Source of the DNA: Pseudomonadota bacterium
Lineage (GTDB): Bacteria > Myxococcota_A > Polyangia > Polyangiales > Polyangiaceae
Reading direction: 5' to 3'
Assembly: GCA_023402175.1 (NCBI GenBank)
Contig: JAEXCN010000467.1
Location: 1 to 14,273 of the forward strand
DNA length: 14,273 nt
The position numbers were made by a program, and so were the translations under genes. The stretch's first letter is position 1. Each line of letters begins with the position of its first letter. Below, in pieces: positions 1-6,746 of this stretch. The notes below the pieces were generated by a model. That model searched no databases, had not been told where the DNA came from, and saw only the letters and a program-made list of their open reading frames with translations.

Positions 1-711
1 CGCATTCGCATCGATGGCAGCGAGGAGCGACGAAGGCGGAGGACGGCTCGGCGAGATTGGCTGGGCCGGGGAGCTGACCTTGAGCGAGCCCCCGCCGACG
101 ATCGCCATCGGTGCGGGCACACGCGAAGGCGAGAGCGGCGATGTTCCGGGCTTGAGCCCCAGCGCGCCGAAAGGCGACGTGATGCTCTTCGCCTCCGGGA
201 CGATCGGCACTTCGGAAGAGCTCGCGCCTAGGCCGGACGGCCTGCTCGGCGGCGGCGCCGGCGCCGGCGCGCCGGTCTCGCGCTGGCGCTGCAGCTTCGC
301 GAGCGCTTGCTGGAAGTCTTTCGGGAGCGATGCGTGGGTCTCCGCGTCCTCGCGTCCACTGATCGAGGGATGCGGCGGACGCGGCGGCTGGCTCGCCGGG
401 CGCGGCGGAGCGGCCGTCGTCTTGACCGACTCCGGCTCGATCGTCACTTTCGGCGCGCTCAGGACCTCGGCCGGATCGGCCAGCGACACGCGCGGCGGCA
501 GCGGGGCCTTGGGGTTACGCGTGGGAATGGCGCGAGCTCCAGCCGGAGGTGCTTGGGAGGCGGATCGCGGCTCGATGCGCGAGACGAGCTTCGAGCCGCC
601 CTGGACGGGAGGCTCCTGACGAGCAGACTTCGGCGCTCCAGGCTCCGCCATCGCCATCACGAAAATTACAGGCAGCACAAAACACGCCAGTGCTTTGTTC
701 CGTCGACCCAA
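1..711 (-). CDS. Secreted proline-rich protein of unknown function, partial (C-terminus beyond the left edge)
   Basis: The minus strand is open from 711 to the window edge with no stop, so only the first 237 residues are visible. A TTG start at 711 gives a textbook signal peptide: a basic stretch (GRRNK), a hydrophobic core (ALACFVLPVIFVMAMA) and a likely cleavage after AMA, before EPGAP. A start inside the core would lose this, which is why TTG was preferred. No ribosome binding site is evident. The mature part is low in complexity, rich in Pro, Ala and Ser (PPRPASQPPRPPHP, GAPAPAPPPSRP), with one short helical patch (LPKDFQQALAKLQRQRE, about residues 143-159). This suggests a disordered periplasmic or envelope linker. 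No domain is recognised in the visible part. It is divergent from the TetR gene at 908, which may control it. Longer plus-strand frames across this stretch look like shadows. Confidence 0.6.
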   Translation of the reverse strand, partial: MGRRNKALACFVLPVIFVMAMAEPGAPKSARQEPPVQGGSKLVSRIEPRSASQAPPAGARAIPTRNPKAPLPPRVSLADPAEVLSAPKVTIEPESVKTTAAPPRPASQPPRPPHPSISGREDAETHASLPKDFQQALAKLQRQRETGAPAPAPPPSRPSGLGASSSEVPIVPEAKSITSPFGALGLKPGTSPLSPSRVPAPMAIVGGGSLKVSSPAQPISPSRPPPSSLLAAIDANA

Positions 712-781
712 GCATACGCGTTCAGATGCGTTCTGTCGCTCGGGACGTGCACCGGGGCGAATTCAGGTCGAGCGCGGAACG

Positions 782-796
782 CGCGATCGGATCGCG
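782..796. promoter_or_regulatory. Perfect palindrome in the divergent intergenic region, candidate TetR-family operator
   Basis: CGCGATC-G-GATCGCG is a perfect inverted repeat with 7-bp arms around one central base. It lies between the secreted-protein start (711, minus) and the TetR gene start (908, plus). TetR-family proteins bind such palindromes as dimers and often autoregulate from divergent promoters. The site is GC-rich, like the surrounding sequence, so chance occurrence is possible. No convincing -35/-10 pair was found next to it. Confidence 0.3.
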
Positions 797-907
797 GCTG
801 GCCTTTTCCGCATTCCAACACGACTGTGGCTACTGGCTGATCCATGAGCACGGCTCTTCCTTTGCCCAGGCTGGAGGCCGCAGTCCGCCGTGTGATACTT
901 CGCCGTC

Positions 908-1498
908 GTGGACAAGACCGAACGTCGCCAACAGATCCTCCGAAGCGCGCGCGACGTGTTCGCGAAGCATGGCTATCACGCTGCCAAGATCGACGACATC
1001 GTGGCTGCTGCCGGTGTCGCGCGGGGCACCTTCTATCTCTACTTCGAAGACAAGCGCGCCATCTTCGAGGAGATCGTCGACCGAACCTTCGCGCGTCTCG
1101 GGATGTCGATCGTGCGCGTCGATACCGAGCACCCGACCCGCACCGTCGGCGAGCAGGTCCGCGACAACATCCGTGCGATCGTCCACGCCCTGCTCGAGGA
1201 TCCCGCGACGACGAAGATCCTCCTCTCCGACGCAGTCGGTCTCGATCCTGCGTTCGATCGGAAGCTCATCTCCTTCTACGAGGAGACCGGCAAGCTGCTC
1301 GAATCGTCGCTCGCCGACGGCCAGGGTCGCGACATCGTCGCGCCCGGCGACACGCGAATGTTCGCGATCATGACGCTCGGTGCGATGAAGGAGATCATGT
1401 ACCAGGTCACGATGCGTGGCCTCGAGTACTCCGAGGACCGCATCGTCGAGCAGATCTACAGCTTCCTCTGCAGCGGCTACCTGCGAAGCGAGCGCTGA
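908..1498 (+). CDS. TetR/AcrR family transcriptional regulator
   Basis: This 196-residue protein has the usual TetR-family length. The N-terminal DNA-binding domain (about residues 1-55) shows the family pattern: RRQQILRSARDVFAKHGY, then the helix-turn-helix around residues 28-46 (IDDIVAAAGVARGTFYLYF) ending with EDKRAIFEEIV. The remaining helical part (60-196) is the ligand-binding and dimerisation domain, which does not reveal the ligand. The start is GTG at 908, directly before the conserved DKTERRQQIL; there is no strong ribosome binding site. It should act in the cytoplasm as a dimeric repressor. It is divergent from the proline-rich secreted protein and convergent with the amidotransferase (30 nt between stops). 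By position the most likely targets are itself and the divergent gene. The family call is firm; target and ligand are unknown. Confidence 0.93.
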   Translation: MDKTERRQQILRSARDVFAKHGYHAAKIDDIVAAAGVARGTFYLYFEDKRAIFEEIVDRTFARLGMSIVRVDTEHPTRTVGEQVRDNIRAIVHALLEDPATTKILLSDAVGLDPAFDRKLISFYEETGKLLESSLADGQGRDIVAPGDTRMFAIMTLGAMKEIMYQVTMRGLEYSEDRIVEQIYSFLCSGYLRSER

Positions 1499-1528
1499 AG
1501 CCGACGTCACCCCACGGCGCGAGAAGAG

Positions 1529-2266
1529 TCAGCGCGGTCTCTTGCGGGGAAGGACGACGTGGCGAATGAAGTTTCGCAGGGTCTCTGCGCCGTGAGGGGC
1601 GTCGACGGAGCGCTCGCGGATGGCGTGCGCGTCGAGGCCTTCGGCCGTCACGAGATGCGCGCGCGCCTCGACGTACCCGCGCATGGCATCGCCGTCGATC
1701 TCGGGATGGAACTGCACGGCCTTCGTCGTGTTGCCGACGGCGAAGATGGCGTGGCGCTCGAGATCCGTCTCGGCGAGGAGCGTCGCTCCCGGCGGGAGCT
1801 TGACGACGCTGTCGACGTGCGTCGCGTTCGCGGTGAACGTCCTCGGAAGCCCCGAGATGAGCGGGTGATCGGCCGGGGCGCCGTCAAGGACGCGAACGGT
1901 GACGGTGCCAATCTCGCGCCCACGCGGGTTCTTCGCGACGAGCCCGCCGAGCGCTTGTCCGATCATCTGGTGGCCGAAGCAGATCCCGAAGAGCGGCACC
2001 TTGTGCTCGTGGAGATCGCGGATGAACGCCTCGGTCCGCAGCATCCAAGCAGCGCGCTCGGTGACGCTGCTGCTGGAGCCGGTGATGATGAATCCATCGG
2101 CGTCCGTCGGACGCGGAAGCGGCGCGTCCACGTTACGGACGTCGTGCTGCTCCCAGTCAGCGCTCCACACGGGCTCTGCCTCGCGGCGGATCCACGAAAA
2201 GAACTCACCGCGGCGTGCAGCGACCGGCGGCGCAGCATCACCGGCCCGGAGAACGAGGAGCTTCAC
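1529..2266 (-). CDS. Stand-alone class I glutamine amidotransferase (GATase1, GMP-synthase-like)
   Basis: From the GTG at 2266 the protein is 245 residues. It opens with the typical first strand VKLLVLRAGDAAPP. The nucleophile elbow is FGICFGHQMIG with catalytic Cys96 in GxCxGHQ. The other triad residues are His187 and Glu189 in VQFHPE. TGSSSSV (about 62-68) is the usual oxyanion-side loop. Class I GATases hydrolyse glutamine to supply ammonia. Stand-alone forms like this one act on small gamma-glutamyl compounds or have unknown acceptors, so the substrate cannot be named. A longer frame reaches a TTG at 2335 overlapping the upstream stop by 4 nt (TTGA), but its extra 23 residues are Arg-rich and unlike the family, so GTG 2266 with AGAG just upstream was preferred. 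It follows the SdpI-like gene on the same strand and may be cotranscribed with it. Confidence 0.9.
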   Translation of the reverse strand: MKLLVLRAGDAAPPVAARRGEFFSWIRREAEPVWSADWEQHDVRNVDAPLPRPTDADGFIITGSSSSVTERAAWMLRTEAFIRDLHEHKVPLFGICFGHQMIGQALGGLVAKNPRGREIGTVTVRVLDGAPADHPLISGLPRTFTANATHVDSVVKLPPGATLLAETDLERHAIFAVGNTTKAVQFHPEIDGDAMRGYVEARAHLVTAEGLDAHAIRERSVDAPHGAETLRNFIRHVVLPRKRPR

Positions 2267-2331
2267 GGCCGCATCTCTAGCACGCCGGACGGAAAGCGAG
2301 AGCGCACGCCTTGGCGACCAAGCTCTCCCGT

Positions 2332-2976
2332 TCAACGCGGATGCGGCCCTCGGCGTGACGCGATGATCGAGTAGGCCGTCGGGACGAGCGTCGCCGCGAA
2401 AAAGCAGCCGATCGCGGTCGCGCGCCCGCCCACACCGCCGAGCAGGCTCACGGCGGCGCCGGCGATGCCGCCCACGATCAGCGAGTAGCTCGCGATGCGA
2501 TGGATCCGCTCCCAGCCTTCCTCGTTCGTCGTTCCGCCGATCATGCTCACGAGCGGGGCGCGCCGGAGCCGGCGGAACACGAGCCCGAGTCCGACGAAGA
2601 GCGCTCCCGTGAGCAAGAACAGCGGCTCGGTGAACGAAGCGCCCGGCACGAGCGCGACGTAGAGGATCGCCATGTGCACGGCCGAGATGAAGGCTGCGGT
2701 CATCATCGCGAGCAGCGCGGTCGATGACTCCGTCGGACGCTTCTGCTCGTCACGGACGAGCCCGGGCGCGACGAACCTCACGAAGCTCCACAACAGCAGC
2801 GCGAGCACCGGAAGCGCCCACGCCCCGTACGACCGCGCCATCCAGCGGTCGGGCTGGCCCGAGATGTCGAAGTGCATCGGGACCTGCTCGGGGAGCCGCG
2901 AGAACAGAACAGCCGAAGCGAAGACGGCAGCGCCGATCGACAGGAGCGCCAACCCATCCCAAAGCCTCCACTTCAT
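2332..2976 (-). CDS. SdpI-family / DUF1648 integral membrane protein
   Basis: This 214-residue protein has about six hydrophobic segments: near residues 7-26, 50-70, 88-110, 118-135, 163-182 and 187-206. Directly after the first segment is the DUF1648 signature LPEQVPMHFDISGQPDRW. Further on, NEEGWERIHRIASY (about 151-164) matches the SdpI-type W-x-x-x-HR region. In Bacillus subtilis, SdpI gives immunity to the SdpC toxin and sequesters its repressor. Homologues are widespread without a toxin, and none is visible here, so toxin immunity is not claimed. Its start codon ATG is preceded by GGAG at a 7-nt spacing, and that GGAG is inside a 7-bp hairpin (see 2984-3005). It lies 100 nt downstream of the fibrinogen-like lipoprotein gene and just upstream of the amidotransferase. 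Confidence 0.85.
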   Translation of the reverse strand: MKWRLWDGLALLSIGAAVFASAVLFSRLPEQVPMHFDISGQPDRWMARSYGAWALPVLALLLWSFVRFVAPGLVRDEQKRPTESSTALLAMMTAAFISAVHMAILYVALVPGASFTEPLFLLTGALFVGLGLVFRRLRRAPLVSMIGGTTNEEGWERIHRIASYSLIVGGIAGAAVSLLGGVGGRATAIGCFFAATLVPTAYSIIASRRGPHPR

Positions 2977-2983
2977 GCCTCGA

Positions 2984-3005
2984 CTCCGAGCATCATCTCT
3001 CGGAG
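2984..3005 (-). promoter_or_regulatory. Hairpin covering the ribosome binding site of the SdpI-like gene
   Basis: Read on the minus strand, CTCCGAG (3005-2999) and CTCGGAG (2990-2984) form a perfect 7-bp stem with an 8-nt loop. The GGAG at the 3' end of the stem is the likely Shine-Dalgarno, 7 nt before the ATG at 2976. In the mRNA the ribosome site would be paired, so this could limit translation. Alternatively it is a weak terminator of the upstream lipoprotein gene, although no T-run follows. Confidence 0.3.
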
Positions 3006-3076
3006 CAGGTTGGCGCCGGCGCGCACATTCGCAAGCGCGACCTGGGCGTTTCCCCTGCCTTCGACGCCCGAGCGGG

Positions 3077-3952
3077 TCAGCGGACGTAGATCTCGCGGAT
3101 CTCCCAGCTGGTCTGATCGACGCAATCGACGCCGACGCCGAGGCCGAACGGTCTCGTATTCATCAGCCTCCGCTGGACGGTGCGAATGCCGCGCGTCGAG
3201 GAGCGGTACGTCCCTAGCCAGAAGTTCTGTGCGGCTTCATCACACCGCTTGAGGGTCCCGGCGAACCGGATCGCGCTCCCGTTGCTCGCGCGAGCCATGT
3301 TCACGTCGCGATCGAAGCGGTCGACCGCGAGATCGAAGGGGCGAAGGTTCGTGTCGGGGCCATCGGGATCTCCGAACAGGTGCCAGCAGCTCACGTGGCC
3401 GCCGAAGCTGTACGTGGCCATGATTTCGCTCCATGGCTCGACGTCGGCGATCGTGAAGACATGGCTCGGGCTCGCCTTGCCTGGCGCCGCTCCGCAGTTC
3501 CCGACCGTGGCGTTGACCGAGAAACCGATCCCGCCATGCGCATCCGTCGTGCGGTTGACGCTCACGCGTGCGGGAGAGTCCGGCGCGATGTCCTGCACGG
3601 CCGTCTCGGAGGCGATCATGTCCTTCGTCACGAGCGTCCAGCCGCCGTCGAAGCTCTCCATCTCGCAGTACGCTTCGGCGCTGCCGCCGTCGCGGCGAAG
3701 GGTGTACGTGCCAGAAGCGGTGACGCCGAGATCGCGAAGCGCTCGACATGAAGGAGCGTCGCTCCCCGCCTCGGCGGATGACGGGCGCGCGTCCAGCCGC
3801 CCCACTTCCTCTTGGCCGCCATCTTGGTCTGCGCCGGGCGAGCCGCCGGACAAGTCGGTCGTCGACAGGAGCAGCGAGCAGGCCGACGACGCGACGAGCA
3901 CACCTCCGAGAAACATCCACATCCCGATCGTCGGTGCACGATGTCTCGCCAT
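3077..3952 (-). CDS. Putative lipoprotein with a fibrinogen-C-terminal-like domain
   Basis: This 291-residue protein begins with a signal peptide (MWMFLGGVLVASSAC) whose Cys25 is a probable but non-ideal lipobox, followed by SLLLSTTDLSGG, a start to the mature protein common in myxobacterial lipoproteins. A low-complexity Asp/Gly/Ser linker runs to about residue 67. From Cys69 the sequence follows the N-terminal pattern of fibrinogen-related domains: SCRALRDLGVTASGTYTL, then AYCEMESFDGGWTLV (Cys96, GGW at 103-105). More Cys residues (NCG, SCWH, RCDE, DCVD) could form disulphides. Such domains bind glycans or proteins in animals; in bacteria they are usually surface lipoproteins of unknown ligand. 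The C-terminal half diverges from classical fibrinogen. ATG at 3952 was chosen; Met11 and Met13 are alternatives. A surface adhesive or binding role is an inference. Confidence 0.75.
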   Translation of the reverse strand: MARHRAPTIGMWMFLGGVLVASSACSLLLSTTDLSGGSPGADQDGGQEEVGRLDARPSSAEAGSDAPSCRALRDLGVTASGTYTLRRDGGSAEAYCEMESFDGGWTLVTKDMIASETAVQDIAPDSPARVSVNRTTDAHGGIGFSVNATVGNCGAAPGKASPSHVFTIADVEPWSEIMATYSFGGHVSCWHLFGDPDGPDTNLRPFDLAVDRFDRDVNMARASNGSAIRFAGTLKRCDEAAQNFWLGTYRSSTRGIRTVQRRLMNTRPFGLGVGVDCVDQTSWEIREIYVR

Positions 3953-4354
3953 GAGCGCTCGGCATCATGTTCGCATGCTCCGGCCGCGACGACCGAGAAC
4001 TTGCATCGGCTTCGGCGCGTCTGTGCTCGTGCTCGCGCTCGGCTCGACGAGCTCGGCGCCGTCCGCGTCGACGCGCGCTTCCCGAGGTCGATCCGAGCCG
4101 CTCGCAAGGGGCGCGCGGGAGGCAGGGCTCGCTACGGAGGAAGGCGCGCCCTAGATTTCGCGGGTTCGACAGTCGTCCGCGATCGCAGCTCGGTCAGGCG
4201 GCGCGGGCGCTGTCGTTGCGACACGGCATGGACGCTCATGGGACGAGGGCATGCGGGCGAGCTCGAGCGCAAACGCGAGCGCAAACGTGACGAGGGCCGC
4301 GATCCTACAGATCGGTTGCGGCATCCCTCTCGAGCGTGGAACACTTTTGATCTC
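3953..4354. other. Intergenic stretch between the fibrinogen-like lipoprotein and the 5'-nucleotidase gene
   Basis: About 400 bp lie between divergent genes. The plus-strand frame of the nucleotidase stays open through the region, but the translation is Arg/Gly-rich, has no family similarity and lacks a plausible start, so it was not annotated. A 12-bp direct repeat, CGAGCGCAAACG, occurs twice in tandem at 4264-4275 and 4276-4287. No clear sigma-70-like promoter was recognised. A doubtful small ORF is listed separately. Confidence 0.5.
3975..4154 (+). CDS. Doubtful small exported peptide (59 aa)
   Basis: An ATG at 3975 opens a 59-codon frame ending with TAG at 4152-4154. The N-terminus looks like a signal peptide: basic MLRPRRPRT, then hydrophobic IGFGASVLVLALG, then small residues (STSSAPSAS). 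The remainder is Arg/Ala/Gly-rich without features. An in-frame ATG at 3951 would add eight residues and overlap the start codon of the opposite gene. There is no ribosome binding site, and random frames in such GC-rich DNA often look like this. It is listed only because it fills part of an otherwise empty 400 bp and carries a signal-like segment. Confidence 0.2.
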   Translation: MLRPRRPRTCIGFGASVLVLALGSTSSAPSASTRASRGRSEPLARGAREAGLATEEGAP

Positions 4355-5923
4355 GTGACGTCGCAGAGCGAAGCGCCTCCACACACCCAACAGCTCGTCC
4401 TGCCCCTCGAGGACTTTGCCTCACGCGATGCGCGCGGTCCCGGCATCGCGAGGCCAAACCGGGTCTTCTGCAACCGGAACCTCAAGATGGCCGGTATCAG
4501 CTGGGTCGGGTTCGACATGGACTACACGCTGGCGATCTACGACCAGCCGGCGATGGACGACCTGTCGATCCGCGCGACCATCGACAAGCTGATCAAGCGC
4601 GGGTACCCGGACTTCATCAAGACGGTGCCGGTGTCGACGCAGTTCCCCGTGCGCGGGCTGCTCATCGACAAGCGCTTCGGCCACGTGCTGAAGATGGACC
4701 GCTACAAGCACGTGCACAAGGGCTACCACGGCTTCCGCGAGCTCACGAAAGAGGAGCTCCGCGCGCTGTATCACTCGAAGAAGATCCGCCCGGCGACGCC
4801 GCGTTATCACTGGATCGACACGCTCTACGCACTCTCCGAGGTCGCGACCTACGCAGCGCTCGTCGATGCGATGGAGAAGAAGGGCTACGCGGTCGACTAC
4901 GCGCGCCTCTTCACGGACATCCGCGAGTGCATCGACGAGGCGCACCGCGACGGGACGATCCTCGACGAGGTCGCATCGAACCTCCCGCACTTCGTCCATC
5001 GCGATCCGAATCTCGCGCCGACGCTCCACAAGCTGCGGAGCGCGGGGAAGAAGCTCTTTCTCCTGACGAACTCCCGGTGGGCCTACACCGAGAAGATGAT
5101 GACGTACCTGCTCGGCGGGGCGATGACCGAGTACCCGACATGGAGGAACTTCTTCGACGTCGTCATCGTCGCTGCGACGAAGCCGATCTTCTTCACCGAG
5201 AAGCGTCCGCTACTCGAGCGTGACGGCGAGACGACACGCCCTGCGGTTGCGCCGCTCGAGCGCGGCAAGATCTACGAGGGCGGCAACCTCCAGGACTTCG
5301 AGCGGATGGTCGGCGTCACCGGCGACGAGATCCTCTACGTCGGCGATCACATCTACGGCGACATCCTGCGGTCCAAGAAGGACAGCGCCTGGCGCACGGC
5401 GATGATCATGCAGGAGCTCGAGACCGAGATCGCCGCGTACGAGTCGTGCCGCGAGGACTTCGAGAAGATCGAGACGCTCGACGAACAGCGCGAGCGGCTC
5501 GAGGACGACCTCCGCTACTACCAAGCGCGCATCAAGGAGCTCACGAGGCACATCGAGCATCGCGGATCGAAGGAGGCGCCCAAGGAGGGGCCGAAGGAGG
5601 CGCCCAACGGCGGCACGAACGGCGTGAGCGGCGCGGAGCTCGAGGCCGATCGGATGCGGTTCAAGCGCGCCGTCGAGCGCATTCGCGGCAAGCTCCGTCA
5701 GATCGAGGCGGAGATCACCGCCCTCGAGCGGCGGACCGACCTCCGCTTCCACCCGTACTGGGGCTCGTTGCTCAAGGAGGGCGCGGAGCAATCGAGCTTC
5801 GGCAAGCAGGTCGACGACTACGCCTGCCTCTACACCTCGCGCGTCTCGAACTTCCTCTCGTATTCGCCGCAGCAGACATTCCGGTCACCTCGTGACGTGA
5901 TGGCTCACGAGATCGGGATGTGA
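4355..5923 (+). CDS. HAD-IG family 5'-nucleotidase (cN-II-like)
   Basis: The 522-residue protein carries the HAD motifs of the cytosolic purine 5'-nucleotidase group. Motif I is WVGFDMDYTLA with nucleophile Asp54 and acid/base Asp56. Motif II is LLTNSRW (Thr238). Motif IV is VGDHIYGD (Asp331, Asp336), binding Mg2+. The lead-in RPNRVFCNRNLKM and the C-terminal HPYWGSLL...YTSRVSNFLSYSP are also typical of the group, and the length fits. It should dephosphorylate nucleoside 5'-monophosphates in the cytoplasm; the preferred base is not evident. A coiled coil (about 375-460) is interrupted by a Lys/Glu/Pro insertion (KEAPKEGPKEAPNGG, about 406-420), probably a flexible loop. The start is uncertain: GTG 4355 keeps the conserved lead-in, whereas the next Met (residue 45) would remove it. 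No strong ribosome binding site is visible. It converges on the lipoprotein gene ending at 5967. Confidence 0.93.
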   Translation: MTSQSEAPPHTQQLVLPLEDFASRDARGPGIARPNRVFCNRNLKMAGISWVGFDMDYTLAIYDQPAMDDLSIRATIDKLIKRGYPDFIKTVPVSTQFPVRGLLIDKRFGHVLKMDRYKHVHKGYHGFRELTKEELRALYHSKKIRPATPRYHWIDTLYALSEVATYAALVDAMEKKGYAVDYARLFTDIRECIDEAHRDGTILDEVASNLPHFVHRDPNLAPTLHKLRSAGKKLFLLTNSRWAYTEKMMTYLLGGAMTEYPTWRNFFDVVIVAATKPIFFTEKRPLLERDGETTRPAVAPLERGKIYEGGNLQDFERMVGVTGDEILYVGDHIYGDILRSKKDSAWRTAMIMQELETEIAAYESCREDFEKIETLDEQRERLEDDLRYYQARIKELTRHIEHRGSKEAPKEGPKEAPNGGTNGVSGAELEADRMRFKRAVERIRGKLRQIEAEITALERRTDLRFHPYWGSLLKEGAEQSSFGKQVDDYACLYTSRVSNFLSYSPQQTFRSPRDVMAHEIGM

Positions 5924-5940
5924 TCGCCCGATCGGCGATC
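5922..5940 (+). terminator. Hairpin after the 5'-nucleotidase gene, possible terminator
   Basis: GATCGCC and GGCGATC form a perfect 7-bp stem around a 5-nt loop, starting within the stop codon of the nucleotidase gene and lying between two convergent genes. There is no T-run on either side, so classical intrinsic termination is not shown. Position is the main argument. Confidence 0.3.
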
Positions 5941-5966
5941 GATCCGCTGCGCGGCGACGACCAAGG

Positions 5967-6743
5967 TCAAGGGTGCGTGGTGCCGCCCGTTCCCCACGTC
6001 GCACGTCCGCCGTAGGTACCCTGCCCGTCGGTGTACATGCCCGATTTGCCGTCGCCGAGCACGGTCGAGTGATTCTCGTGCGCGCCGGCAGCACCAGGGG
6101 CCGTGGGCTCTGCGCTCGGAGCAGCCGTGGGCTCCTCGGCGGGCGGAGTCGTCGGCGGGGCTTTTTCCGACTCGGCAGCCGTGGTCCTCGTCTTCCCGAC
6201 GGGGGCCGGACCGGGATGCTTCGCCTTCGCGGGATGCTTCGCCACCGGCGGCTGCTTCGCCTTCGCGGGATGCTTCGCCACCGGAGGCTGCTTCGCCTTC
6301 GCAGGATGCTTCGCCACCGGAGGCTGCTTTGCCTTCGCGGGATGCTTCGCTTCAGCCGCCTTGCGCGCCTCCTCGGCTTTCGCCTTGTGCGCTTCCGCGG
6401 CCTTCCGCGCCTGCTCGGCCTTCGCCGCGTGCACCTCCTCGGCCTTGCCTGCCTCCTTGGCTTTGCGTGCCTCCTCGGCTCTGCGCGCCTCCTCGGCTTT
6501 CCGCAGCTTCTCGTGTTGCTCGTACTGGTCCTTCGGGACCTCGCCGATCGGCGCGGCTCCGGGTTGTGCTCGGCCCTGCTGCTGCTCGTGCTGTCTCTGC
6601 GCTTGCTGCCGCTGCTGCTCCTGCTGGCGTTGGATCTCGCCCGAGGTCGTGGTCGTCTCGCCCAGCGTCGATTGCTGCTGTCGCTGACACGCGCTGCCGC
6701 CGACGAGCGCGAGCGCGAGCAAACACATGCCTCTCGCTCTCAT
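5967..6743 (-). CDS. Putative lipoprotein with TolA-like Ala/Lys/Glu helix and KHPAKAKQPPVA repeats
   Basis: The start is ATG at 6743, with GGAGG 6 nt upstream, giving 258 residues. The signal peptide is MRARGMCLLALALVGGSAC, with Cys19 as the probable lipidated residue. Next come a Gln-rich stretch (QRQQEQQRQQAQRQHEQQQ, about 38-56), a charged AEEARKA-type helix (about 78-133) like TolA domain II, and three full copies plus part of a fourth of a 12-residue unit (KHPAKAKQPPVA, about 133-177). A Pro/Thr/Glu-rich segment follows, and the tail is Gly-rich (GTYGGRATWGTGG). No catalytic domain is visible. The His/Lys/Pro repeats and long helix suggest an extended periplasm-spanning or peptidoglycan-contacting protein, but this is inference. 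An upstream extension to 6953 is open but Arg-rich and lacks the signal sequence at its start, so it was rejected. It is divergent from truD. Confidence 0.75.
   Translation of the reverse strand: MRARGMCLLALALVGGSACQRQQQSTLGETTTTSGEIQRQQEQQRQQAQRQHEQQQGRAQPGAAPIGEVPKDQYEQHEKLRKAEEARRAEEARKAKEAGKAEEVHAAKAEQARKAAEAHKAKAEEARKAAEAKHPAKAKQPPVAKHPAKAKQPPVAKHPAKAKQPPVAKHPAKAKHPGPAPVGKTRTTAAESEKAPPTTPPAEEPTAAPSAEPTAPGAAGAHENHSTVLGDGKSGMYTDGQGTYGGRATWGTGGTTHP
6217..6350 (-). repeat. 36-bp tandem repeat, about 3.7 copies, inside the lipoprotein gene
   Basis: Units start at 6217, 6253, 6289 and 6325 (the last partial, 26 bp). They differ at only a few positions, for example GGCGGC versus GGAGGC and GCGGGA versus GCAGGA. 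Each unit encodes twelve residues in frame (KHPAKAKQPPVA), so copy number can change without frameshift. The copies are contiguous with no spacers. Near-identity at DNA level points to recent slippage expansion. Confidence 0.9.
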
Positions 6744-6746
6744 GAT

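Noticed and set aside
14..619. Plus-strand frame of 201 codons at the left edge
   Set aside because: It is Gly/Ser-rich and opposite the minus-strand frame, which has a convincing signal peptide.
862..899. TTGCCC and GATACT as a promoter for the TetR gene
   Set aside because: The spacing between the two hexamers is 26 bp, too long for a sigma-70-type promoter.
1559..2374. Plus-strand frame (271 codons) opposite the glutamine amidotransferase
   Set aside because: The minus strand shows the GxCxGHQ and HPE triad; the plus product is a shadow.
2332..2976. SdpI-like protein considered as part of a toxin-immunity system
   Set aside because: No SdpC-like toxin, SdpR-like repressor or processing gene is nearby; SdpI/DUF1648 proteins are common without them.
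3812..4354. N-terminal extension of the 5'-nucleotidase frame
   Set aside because: It adds 181 Arg/Gly-rich residues, overlaps the opposite lipoprotein start and has no family similarity; HAD-IG proteins begin shortly before motif I.
6217..6350. Repeat array considered as a CRISPR
   Set aside because: The 36-bp units are directly contiguous with no spacers and are in frame with a protein repeat.
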